Below, piece by piece: positions 52,572 through 64,000 of a stretch of DNA of 64,000 nucleotides; within the stretch, counting starts at the first letter, position 1, and every line of letters starts with the position of its first letter. Where the stretch lies: NCBI GenBank assembly GCA_963693365.1, contig CAVNZM010000012.1, positions 6,696,001 through 6,760,000 on the forward strand. Reading direction: 5' to 3'. The translations under genes and the position numbers were made by a program. The DNA is from Amoebidium appalachense. Taxonomy: Eukaryota; Ichthyosporea. The notes below the pieces were generated by a model. It had not been told where the DNA came from. It worked only from the letters and a program-made list of their open reading frames with translations, and searched no databases.

Positions 52572-54685
52572 CTAAGAAAGGTCCCCTTGCGTGTGGTATA
52601 TTCTCATGTGTCTCTTCAATAACACTTCCCGTGTGAACCTCTTCCCGCAACCTTCCTGTGTGCACGCGTACGGTTTCTCCCCTGTGTGTTTGCGCATGTG
52701 CATAGTCAATTCGCTTCGGTCGTGAAAACACTTATTGCACCCGTCATACAAGCAATAAAACATGTTACCCGTACGTGTGTGCCTTTCCTTGTGCGTATAT
52801 AAAGAGTGAGCAATTCTAAACTTTTTCTCACATCCCTCAAATGTGCAATCGCGTAACTTCTCCCCTGCGTGTGCCTCGAGCATGCGTGTGTCCAAATCGT
52901 CTCGGTTTCTTAACCTACTCTTGCAAACCCCCACAACACAAGGAACAGTTTCATGCTTAACCATATGGGCATCCAACAACTCACTGCTCAGGAAACTTTT
53001 GTTACATCCGGGAAAGGTACATTCAAACCGGGGTGTGGATTTTTTTTCGGAATCCGTCTTTGAAGGGGTGCTTCTAGGAGTAGAATCATCCGCACTCCAA
53101 ATCTGCACGTCGTCGGTGGTGACGCGTCTGTGCACTCGTAGATGATACTTGAGCGACGATGAATCCACAAAAGATGCCCCACACCCTTCGTATATGCACA
53201 TGTGCCTCTCCCCACTGTGCTTATTTCTCTCGTGCGCTCGCAAATTCTTATTCGCCGAAAACCTCGCCCCGCAGCCGTCGTGGGTGCACGAAAACGGTTT
53301 TTCTCCCTTGTGTTTAGTTCGTACATGCTCCTCTAACAGAGCGGGGTAGACAAACCCCTTTCCACAATGCGGTTCTCTGCACATAAACTGCCGTTCGCCC
53401 GTATGTCTCGCCATGTGTCTCTTAAACCCATCCGCACGTACGAACCTCTTCCCGCACCCTGCGTACGTGCAGACATGCAGACACTCCCCCGTGTGCACTC
53501 CCCGCTCGTGCACACGCAGTCCGCTCGTTGCACTGAAGCTCCATTCGCACCCCGCATACGCGCACTTGTACGGTTTCTCCCTTGTGTGCGTTCTCTCGTG
53601 AACCGTCAGGTGACCCTTCCGTGTAAAATTCTTCTCGCACACGTCGCAGGCAAACGGCGCCAGTGTGCACGCGTACATGTTTCTCGAGATCATTTAAACC
53701 TTTGAATATCTTTCCGCACCCATCCCAAGTACACATGAGTTTCAAAATATCGCCCGTTATCGACTCCCTGCCGCTTCGACCGTTACCCTGTCGCATGCAG
53801 TAATCGGAACTCGGTTCGCCCGCCTGTGTGTTTCCGTCCAAACAATTGCCCGCATGATCATCGCTCACATGTGCCGCGAGTAAATCTTCGTTCTCGAATC
53901 TTCTCCCGCACCCCTAGCAGGAACATGCAGAATTTTGCCTCCACACATGCACTCGCTCGTGCGCTTTCAAATCGCTATGATAAATAAACCCCTTTCCACA
54001 GGTCGGCTCGGTGCACATAAACGGCCATACCCCGGTATGAGTCGGTATGTGCCTCCTGAGAACTTTTAAGCCAACAAACCGCATTCCACACCCCGGGATT
54101 GTGCAAACGTGCGGTGTTTCTTCCGCATGATCTGTCCTCTTGTGCAGATTAAGTGGCGGTTGTCGATAAAATCGCTTTCGCACCCCTCATAAGGACACTT
54201 GTACGGCCGTTCGTCTGTGTGCGTTCTCACGTGAATCTTAAGAGACTTCTCACACCGGCATGGCCTGCCGCACGTTTCGCAGGAAAACGGGATAACGTCA
54301 CTGTGCGTTTGCATGTGTTGTTCCAAACGGAAATTGGTTGGAAAACTCTTACCACACCCGTCCCACGGGCACACCTTTCCAGGTTCGTTCGACGCGCCGT
54401 TTGTTTCGGTACGTGTGCCATGTTCGTGTTCGTTTTCATCGTGCATATGCGATGGTGTGGTGTTTATCGTTAACTGCGGGTCAGTGGTGGGTTTTTAGGC
54501 TGAAGGGGCATCTTGGGTGGGTGGGTCGACTGGTGGCATTTCCTGCAAAAGGGTTTGGTTTGCGATTTAGTCTCTTCGGAATTCTCGGATCATTCATACC
54601 TCTGTAATGTAAAAAAAAAATGTAACTTGGAGGAAGGGTAAGGATCGGCAAAGCCCCCCCCCCCCCCCTCGGAGGTTTTTTTTTT

Positions 54686-54731
<46 letters not shown>

Positions 54732-54790
54732 GGGAAAGAGAGGGCGAGGAAGGAGGGTAGGGGGGGGGGGGGGGGGGGGGGGAGGGAGAA

Positions 54791-54917
<127 letters not shown>

Positions 54918-55446
54918 AGAGAGAGATGGAGAGAGAGAGGGGGGGGGGGGGGGGGGGGGGCAGTTAGAGAGAATATATGTGTGTGTGTGTGTGTGTGCGT
55001 GAGCGTGCGCGGATGTGCTTCAACAAAGAGGGGGGGAGGGGGGGGGGGGGGGGGGGGATGGAGAAGGGCTCAGAGAGGGTGTGTGTATGTGTTTTGACAG
55101 AGGAAACCGAAGGGGGGAGGGGGGGGCTCTAGAGTGTGTGTGTGAAAGAAAAAGGAAGGGAGGGGGGAAGGGAGAGGGGGCAAGTGTGCGTGTGTGTGTG
55201 TGAATGAGGCTAAAGGGTCTCAGACATCCGGGGTGGGGTGCAGATAGGTGCGCATCAGAAAGAACACACGAGAAGGAAGAACAGAAAAAGGACAAAGCAT
55301 TGAAACATAGCCAACATTAGTACACTTTAATTTTGTTTAATTATCAGTGTTTTCAGCTTGGTGTTTCCCTCGTTACGAGCCGGTCCCACGCCTCAGAGTG
55401 TGTGTGCGTGTTGTGTTTAATTGTGTGCGTGTACGCGAGTGTGTGT

Positions 55447-55499
<53 letters not shown>

Positions 55500-56045
55500 A
55501 GCGCGCGTATGTGTTCGTGTCTAAGAGTGTTAGAGGTGGCAATTTCTCTCTGTCCCTCTCTCTCTCCCCCCTCTCCCCCCCCCTCCCCTCCCCACCTTCC
55601 CCCTCTCCCCCCCCCCCCCACCCTCTCCTCTGTATCTCTCTCTTTTTTTTGGGTGGGGGGAGGGGGGGGGGGGGGGGGGGGGGGGGAGGGGGGCACGTAA
55701 GTTTACATAGGTCAATAGGAAGGTTATATAAGGTACAAAGGGCAGGAATGGTTGGCTGGAAAAGGATGTCCTTTTTTGGGGGGGGAGAGGGGGGGAAGGG
55801 GGGGAGGTGTGGGTATGTATGTGTGGTGGTGGTGGTGGGGAGTGAGGGAGGAGCCGGGGCCGGGGGCGGTTGGGGGGAGGGGGGGGGGGGGGAAGAAGGC
55901 TGGGGAGAAGTAAGAAAGAAAGCCCCGAACTATTTATTGGTCATGAAATGATTAGGAATATGGGGTAAAGAATAAACCGGCTAAACCGTAAAAGAAGAAA
56001 TAAGGAAACTGCGCGCGTGACCTTTAACCTGTGTATGTGCGCTAC

Positions 56046-56094
<49 letters not shown>

Positions 56095-56249
56095 GTGCGT
56101 GTGTGTGTGTGTGTGTGCGCGCGCGCGCGTTTTCTTGTTTGTGCGTGCATGTGTGTGTGCGTGCGTGCGTGCATGCCCGTTTGCTTGCTTAGGGTTTTTT
56201 GGAGGGGGGTACATAGAGGGGGCGGGGGGTGGGGGGAGGGCGGGCGAGC

Positions 56250-56251
<2 letters not shown>

Positions 56252-56337
<86 letters not shown>
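56252..56337 (+). repeat. 86 bp poly(G) tract
   Basis: Uninterrupted G run ending 10 bp from the exon 1 donor of the broken zinc-finger gene. The left unit has only a short G run at this place (48267-48285), so the tract has changed length greatly since the duplication. Confidence 0.9.
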
Positions 56338-56407
56338 CGGTTGCTACCACATCTTCGTCAGCAAGCTTGGCTTGACGCCGACTCGCTGATCTCGTTTTTG
56401 GAGGCAT

Positions 56408-56990
56408 ATCGAATGGCACGTGTTCATGTGCTGCGAATGCTATGAAATCACATGATTTTTTTTTGCCTTTGAGGATTTTTTTGCCTTTGAGGTTAATCCT
56501 CAGAAAGGATGCCTAAGCATGAAGCATGAAACGACGCTGGGTTTGCCCTTATCGTAAACCAGCATTCGTATCACCTTCGGCTAAACGGTAGGACTACTGT
56601 AGAAATAAGGAGGAGCGCTGTAATAGAGCTTTCCTGTGCTAACTAGTACTGTGTGTGTGTGTGCACGTGACGTGTGTGTGTGTGTGTGTGTACGTGCACC
56701 GGGCTTTCCATCCTCGAATGTAGCATATCTCGCGTATGTGAAGTAAATAGTGACTACAGTATGATAAGAGCACGAGGAAAGCTTGGGCGGGTTCAATCTC
56801 GGATCAGTCACTCAATCGGATATCCTCGAACGTAACCATCTTTGTAAGGTGCAGTACTGACTGTATCGAGGGTTTGGCGCCAGCCTCAAAATCTTTTCGA
56901 AACCAGGAACACACAAAACCGTAGGCGTCGTTTTTTTTTATAGAAGTGCCGCTCATATTTTCGTGCACGCCAGAGTGCAGAGAATTCATA
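56408..56990. promoter_or_regulatory. divergent promoter region, right unit
   Basis: 583 bp between the broken zinc-finger start (-) and the prefoldin 3 start (+), counterpart of 48353-48808. It contains a short TG block (56652-56690) and the shared GAGGGTTTGGCGCCAGC near the prefoldin start. Confidence 0.5.
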
Positions 56991-57863
56991 ATGGCCACCA
57001 CAGGAGAGAAAAGCACAGTGTCCGGCATACCAAAAGCTGCCTTTTTGGTGAGAACCCTTCCTCCTTGCCTCCCGTGTCCCCTCCCCCCCCTCCCGCCCCC
57101 CCTCTCCCCCCTCCTCGCCCCCTCCCCCTCCCCTCCCCTCCCCCTCCCCCCGCCCCCTCTCCCTCAAACAAACCACACATATACACCCACAAAACCACCC
57201 ACTCACCCACACACCCCAACACACGCAGATACATACACACACAAACCTTCCCTCTCTCTCTGCCTTCCCTTGTCTCTGCCCCTCGTTCTCTCTCTCTCTC
57301 TCTCCCCCTTCCTCTCTCTCTCTGTCTCTCTCTCTCTCTCTCCCTCCCCCCCCCTCCTCCCGCCCCTCCATTTCTGTCCCCCCCTCCCTCCCTTTCTCGA
57401 CCTATTTCTCTCTCTCCCTCCGTCCCTTTCTCTCTCACCCCATCTGTCGCTCTCTAGCTCTCGCCCCCTCCCCCCCCCTCCCCCTCCCCCCCCCCCCCCC
57501 CCTTAACCCACCTTCTCACTCTTTGTCCCTCTCTCGCTCTCTCCCCCCTCCTTCATCCACCCCACCCTCTTCTCTCTCTCCCCCACTCCCTCACTTCCCC
57601 CATGTCACCTTAGGCTCTTGGCCTGTGAGTCGTCTTTTTTCTCAGACTTCTCCTCAATTTCCTCCCTGCTATGTTTATACCCAAGGAACCTTGTGGAGGG
57701 TGACGTAAGAGCACACAGCTGTGTTGTTGGTTGGTGGGGGGCTTTTCCTCGTTAAGAAGGTGAAGGATGGAGGGATGAGACTGATCTTGGTGAAAAGGGG
57801 GGAAGGGGGGGGCCGGGGGGGGGGGGGGGGAGGGGGAGGGAGGGAAGGGTTTGTGTGTACTGT

Positions 57864-57900
<37 letters not shown>

Positions 57901-58330
57901 GGGCTCCGCGAACATTAGTTATGACGGAAAAAGAGCGAGATCTCGAACTGTGGCATACCGTGGTTAGAATTCTGATTTTTCGATCAGGAAATGTCTGACT
58001 TCTTGGCAAAAAATGAAACTAAATATGGGGGTGGGAACCGACTTTTGGTTAACTTCCTGTTGACCCCCCCCACCCCCCCCCCCCCCCCCCCCCCCCCACC
58101 TAATCCTCCTCCTCCTCTGTTTCCGCCCCTGGTCCCGCTCCCTCATACCCACTCCCTCCCTCCCTCTCTCTTTCACTCCCTCCCTCTCTCTCTCTCTCCC
58201 TCCCTCCCTCCCTCCCTCCCTCCCTCCCTCCCTCCCTTTCTAACTTCCTGCCTTCCTCTTTCCCTCCCTCCCTCCCTCTCTCTCCCTCCCTCCCTCCCTC
58301 CCTCCCTCCCTCTCTCTCTCTCTCTCCCCC

Positions 58331-58372
<42 letters not shown>

Positions 58373-58547
58373 CTTCCTCCCCCCCCTTGCTTTCTGCAAC
58401 AAATCTTTCTGCTTCCATCGTTGTTCTCTCCTCTTCTCTCCCTTCTCAACCCGTCTACTCTGCTTTCTCCACCTCACACTTACGCTATTATTATAACATA
58501 GAAATATTTTTCTATCTGGCATCCCATTCCAATCTTAACCCTACCCA

Positions 58548-58578
<31 letters not shown>

Positions 58579-58801
58579 GGGCGCAAAACCAGGAGGATGT
58601 GGATGCGTACATGGCCAACCGAGACCTAGACGATGAACTGAGGTCCCTTGAGGACCTTCACCAGAAGTACAAGTTCATGGAGTCAAACCTGACGGCCAAG
58701 ATCAGGCAGGTAGAGGCTAAGGTGCCTGATCTGAGGGAGAACTTGAAGACCGTGCAGACACTCAAGAAGAAGAAGGTGCGTGTGGGTGGGTGTGTTCGTG
58801 T

Positions 58802-58885
<84 letters not shown>

Positions 58886-58930
58886 ATTTTTTTTAGTATT
58901 TTTTTTTAATTAATTTATAATGGTGTTTGT

Positions 58931-58961
<31 letters not shown>

Positions 58962-59882
58962 GGGTAGGTGGGGGAGGGTTTCTGGATCTGAAGGAGAACT
59001 TGCGGACAGGGTAGACACTCAAGAAGAAGAAGGTGCGTGTGGAGGGGGGAAGGGGGGGGGGGGGGTTGTTTGTGGGGAGTGTGAGGGGGGAGGGGGTTAG
59101 GGAGTGTGTGTGGGGTGGGGGGGGGGGGGGGGGGGGGGGGGGATGGGTTTTTGGGGGGGGGGGGGGGGGGGGGGAGGGGGGGAGAGGGTGCAGATGTGGG
59201 TGAGGGTTTGTGTGTGTGGGAGGGGGGTGGGGAGGAGCTTAGGTGAGGGTAAATGTTTGGATGGGGTTATGGATGGGTGGGTGGGTGGATGGATCGGGAG
59301 GGAGGGGCAAGTGGAGGGGGGGGAGGTGTGTGTGTGTGGGGGGGGGGGGGGGGGGGGGGGGGTGAAGAGGAGTAGATGGGTGGGTAAGGTACGGGTGGGT
59401 GGGTGAGCGGTTCTGAAGGGTGTGGCAGTGGGTAAGTAAGTTGATGGGGGTATAGGCGGGTGTTCGGATATGTGTAGGTGGGGTGTATGACGGGGAGCTG
59501 GATGGGATAAGTAGGTGGGTGGCGGCATGGGTTGGTGGGCGGCTGGGCGGGTGAGCATGTGTGTGAATGTGTGTGGGTGAGGGGGGGAAGTGGGTGGGTG
59601 GGTGGGTGCACATATTGGGGGGATGGAGGAGGGGGGGGGGGGGGGGGGGGGGGGTAAATTGGGTGGGTGGGTGTGGTGTTGATTGGCAGTTGTGCCTAGT
59701 GGATTGCAAGTACTGGAAATGATGGTGTATAATAGCACCCCCTTGCCCTCTTTCCCCCCACCCCCCCCCCCCCCACCTCCGTAAACATAACCACCGCAAT
59801 GATACATGCACACATCTGCGCCCCTGCCTTCATGCACGCACTTAGCATACGCGGACACACATACACACGATCACACACACAA

Positions 59883-59952
<70 letters not shown>

Positions 59953-59991
59953 CCACAGCCCGCACACTCGCCCCCCCCCCCCCCCCCCCCT

Positions 59992-60026
<35 letters not shown>

Positions 60027-60244
60027 AGCGCCACCCCCCCGAAGCCCGGACACACACAAAAACACCCCCGCAGACAGGCGCGGACACACCTATTCCCCTT
60101 CTCCTAACCCTCCCTTTCCCCTTTCCCCCCTCAGGATGCCTCTGAGCCCTTGGTGACCCGGTTTGAGCTTTCAGACAATCTGTATGCAAAGGCAAAGATT
60201 GTGCCCACAGACAAAGTCTGCCTCTGGCTGGGTGTATGTCTCCC

Positions 60245-60283
<39 letters not shown>

Positions 60284-60794
60284 CACCCACCAACCCACCC
60301 ACCCACCCCCACCCCCCCTCCACCCTCCTCATCCCGCCCCCCTGCACCGCCTCCCTCCCTCCCCCCCCCTCCCCCTCCCTCCCTCCCAATATCCCACCAC
60401 AAAAAATCGTGTGCTCGTGTTTGGCCGAGACGGGTTGGCTTGCCTATTTCTGTCGAGACAAGGGATGGGTTAAGAACTATGTGCAAAGGGGTTAAAGTAG
60501 TCGAACCTCGCCTGCTGATAAGTTGGACCGCCCCTCACCTGATGGAAAAAGCCCCCCTGATGTTGGGCACTGTGCAAGGGTAACTTGTCTGCCCACTAGG
60601 ATACAAGAGCACGCATATGGACACGCATGAAAGGAATAGAAATAGGGGTGCACATGCAAGCACATGTGATGAATACAGAAATAGCGCACACAGACAGGCG
60701 CATAAAGCATGCACAAGCATATGCGCATGTCCACACAAAAAAACACACGAAAGAACATAAACGACGGAAAACATATTACTCGTACACAAGCATG

Positions 60795-60859
<65 letters not shown>

Positions 60860-61331
60860 GCGCAAAAATGGGCGCAGATGGCTCTGGTCCCCTTGTTTCT
60901 TATGCGCTGCTTCTCAACAGAAAAGCTCCTGTTGCCCCCCCCCCTCTCCCCCTCCAGCCCCCTCCTCCCCTCCCCACACCCCCCCGAAAAAAAACCAAAA
61001 AAAGAAAAACACCCTCTTCCCCCCTTGTTTAACCCCTTCTTTTCCCGCAACACTAATAAAAAAAAACACCCTCTTCCCCTCGTGTTCAACCCCCCCCTTT
61101 TCCCGCAACACTAATACTAAATTCATACTTATTCTAACGTCATACTAATAAGTCCTAACACCCTATTTTTTCCATATATAGGCGCAGGTGATGCTGGAAT
61201 ATTCCCTCGATGAGGCGGAGGACCTTCTCAGCAACAACCTGGCCATGTCTTTGAAGACTATTGAACAGACGGTGGAGGAGGCTGGGTACGTCAAGGAGCA
61301 GATCACTACGACTGAAGTCAGTATCCTGAGA

Positions 61332-61398
<67 letters not shown>

Positions 61399-61591
61399 CG
61401 TGTGTGCGTGTGTGTGGGCGTGAGTGTGATTGTTTGGAAGGGGAGGGTGTTTGGGGGGGGGGGGGGGGGGGGGGATTGGCACGGTTGTGGTGTATTGTTT
61501 TGGGTGAGGTCTTTTTCCTCCTCTCTTTTTGGTGGTGTTCCTGAGTGGGTGTGTAAAGGAAGAGTTACTACTACTGAAGTCAGTATTCGGA

Positions 61592-61672
<81 letters not shown>

Positions 61673-61740
61673 GAGAAAGAGAGAGATGAGAGAGAGGGGG
61701 GGGGGGGGGGGAGGGGGGGAAGGAGGGAGGGAGGGAGGCG

Positions 61741-61781
<41 letters not shown>

Positions 61782-62277
61782 TGTGTGTGTGTGTGTGTGT
61801 GTGTTTGAGTGAGTGTGTGGATTGGCACGGTTCTGGGTGGGTGGGTAGGTGGGGTTTTTTCTCTTCCCCTTTCTTTTGGTGAGTTTCTGGGTGTTTGTGG
61901 TGTTCCATGTCTGTCTTCTTTTGATGTTTTTGGATGTGTGTTTGTGATGTGTTTGATTTTTCGTCTGTCTTTGTCTTTTTTTTTTTTCTTTTCTTTTTTT
62001 GGGGGGGGGGAGGGGGGGGGTTCTTCTCCCCCCAGTTTTTTTTTTTTGCCGCTTCTGGAGGTGTGGTGAATGTGGGTCGGGTTGTGCCTGTGTGTGTTTT
62101 TTTTGGCGGGGGGAGAGGGGGGGCAGGCTGGTGTGGTTTCTCCCACATAGTGTCTTGTATCTTTGTGTGGGAATGGGCCTCAAGGTGTGGGTTCGTGTTT
62201 CTCTGTATTAAGGGGGAAGGATTGGGAGGGTGGGTCGGTGGTGGTGGTGGTGGTGGTGTGTGTATGTGTGTGTCTGT

Positions 62278-62336
<59 letters not shown>

Positions 62337-62843
62337 TTCGGTCGTTCCCGTTTCAAGTTCTTGTCAACCTCGTGTTCTCCTCATGGGTTGTCAACTGTGT
62401 GTGTGAGTTTACACGCACATGGATTTGTATGTGTGCCAAGTTGTGTGTCTTGGTGGTGGTAGTGTTGGTGGTTGTGGGAAAGGGAAGGAGGAACCAAGGG
62501 GGGGGGGGGGGGGGGGGGTCGGAGTCAAAGGAAGCATTTGGACAGGGAGTTGGGTTAGAGAGCATGGGAAGAAATGGATGTGTGCCACCCAGGACCGTGT
62601 GAATGTTTGCCTCCCAGGACCGTGTGAATGTCGGGTGCGTGCCCCATGTGTTGGTTGTGGAGACTCTGTCTCTCTGTGTGTGTGTGTGTGTGTGTTGTGT
62701 GTTGTGTTTGGAGAGAGGGGGAGGGGGGGGGGGGGGTCCTTTGCAATTTTTTTTCAGAAAGACACCTTGACTCGAGCGCAGACATTGCCCGGGTGTACAA
62801 CTGGGGAGTGCGCAAGCGAAGAACCGAGAGGGGTGGCAAATAG
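56991..62843 (+). CDS. PFDN3: prefoldin subunit 3 (VBP1), complete
   Basis: Alpha-type subunit of the hexameric prefoldin chaperone, which passes unfolded actin and tubulin to the CCT chaperonin in the cytosol. Five exons join in phase: 56991-57047, 58593-58775, 60135-60233, 61182-61320 and 62782-62843 (TAG), giving 179 residues against about 197 in man. Family landmarks in order: GIPKAAFLEDVDAYM, HQKYKFMESNLTAKI, FELSDNLYAKAKI, PTDKVCLWLGAQVMLEYSLD, and EQITTTEVNIARVYNWGVR. The fourth donor is GTATCC after GAAGTCA; only this choice restores the family sequence TTEVNIARVYNW across exons 4 and 5. Introns are full of simple repeats and contain local copies of the exon 2 and exon 4 3' ends. Confidence 0.95.
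58801..58882 (+). repeat. (TG)n directly after the exon 2 donor of prefoldin 3
   Basis: Long TG run starting 25 bp past the donor. A similar TG/TGCG tract marks the break in the truncated left copy. Confidence 0.95.
58981..59040 (+). repeat. copy of exon 2 3' end plus donor in intron 2
   Basis: GATCTGAAGGAGAACTTG and ACACTCAAGAAGAAGAAG followed by GTGCGTGT repeat 58728-58783 at a distance of 257 bp. A TAG within it would end translation if it were used. Confidence 0.9.
59100..60125 (+). repeat. G-rich, GGGT, CA and poly(C) tracts of intron 2
   Basis: Poly(G) runs at 59119-59141, 59153-59173 and 59338-59362, GGGT(G/A)-type repeats to 59600, poly(G) to 59654, CA run 59885-59951 and poly(C) at 59972-60026 before the exon 3 acceptor. 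Confidence 0.88.
60799..60858 (+). repeat. (CA)n microsatellite in intron 3
   Basis: Pure CA run of about 60 bp. Further on, CACCCTCTTCCCC and TTTTCCCGCAACACTAATA are repeated locally (61008-61060 and 61067-61115). Confidence 0.93.
61549..61590 (+). repeat. copy of exon 4 3' end plus donor in intron 4
   Basis: AGTTACTACTACTGAAGTCA followed by GTATTC parallels the exon end ATCACTACGACTGAAGTCA with donor GTATCC, 262 bp further on. Confidence 0.88.
62280..62335 (+). repeat. 56 bp poly(G) tract in intron 4
   Basis: Uninterrupted G run. Confidence 0.9.

Positions 62844-64000
<1,157 letters not shown>

Noticed and set aside
61317-61325. GTCAGT as donor of prefoldin exon 4
   Set aside because: It would leave phase 0, which does not join to exon 5 in the right frame. 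The donor GTATCC four bases later restores the family sequence.

Overview
The window is eukaryotic nuclear DNA. Several genes are split by GT-AG introns, and the rest is unusually rich in homopolymer C/G tracts, CA/TG, CT/GA and GGGA tracts, minisatellites and transposable elements. A nuclear protist genome fits best. An organelle-type helical-repeat protein built around 'WS-AKL' motifs hints at an alveolate or alga (for example a chromerid), but the species cannot be fixed from sequence alone. Most long open frames here are simple repeats read as codons. The genes below were instead found by joining short exons with matching splice phases.

Layout. 1-4644 (-): 5' half of an LTR retrotransposon (LTR, leader, gag with CCHC knuckle, retropepsin-like protease running off the window). 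4645-12366: a 7.7 kb block bounded by ~365 bp inverted repeats, holding a multi-exon minus-strand gene of unknown function and inverted arrays of a GC-rich minisatellite. The LTR element sits inside its left inverted repeat. 12367-18270: low-complexity DNA with a few candidate minus-strand exons. 18271-19000: a solo LTR of the same family with a perfect 5 bp target duplication. 21800-26409 (-): a complete four-exon BLOC1S1/GCN5L1 gene. 26410-27191: divergent promoter. 27192-43856 (+): a 12-exon gene for an ~897-residue helical-repeat protein, probably organellar. 43.98-58.8 kb: a tandem segmental duplication of a divergent gene pair, C2H2 zinc-finger protein (-) and prefoldin subunit 3 (+). 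The left copy keeps the zinc-finger gene (18 fingers) and a truncated prefoldin. The right copy has a broken zinc-finger gene and the complete prefoldin gene (exons to 62843).

The most unusual feature is a family of short elements (at least 12 clear copies between 21 and 52.3 kb). They share one 3' end that runs straight into a poly(C) tract, have variable 5' ends, and usually have poly(C) on the 5' side too. The duplication supplies an empty/filled site comparison: the left copy has plain poly(C) where the right copy has an element embedded in poly(C). This suggests a poly(C)-tailed retroposon that inserts into poly(C):poly(G) tracts. A second recurring pattern is repeated local duplication of exon-intron junctions inside introns of BLOC1S1, prefoldin 3 and the helical-repeat gene.
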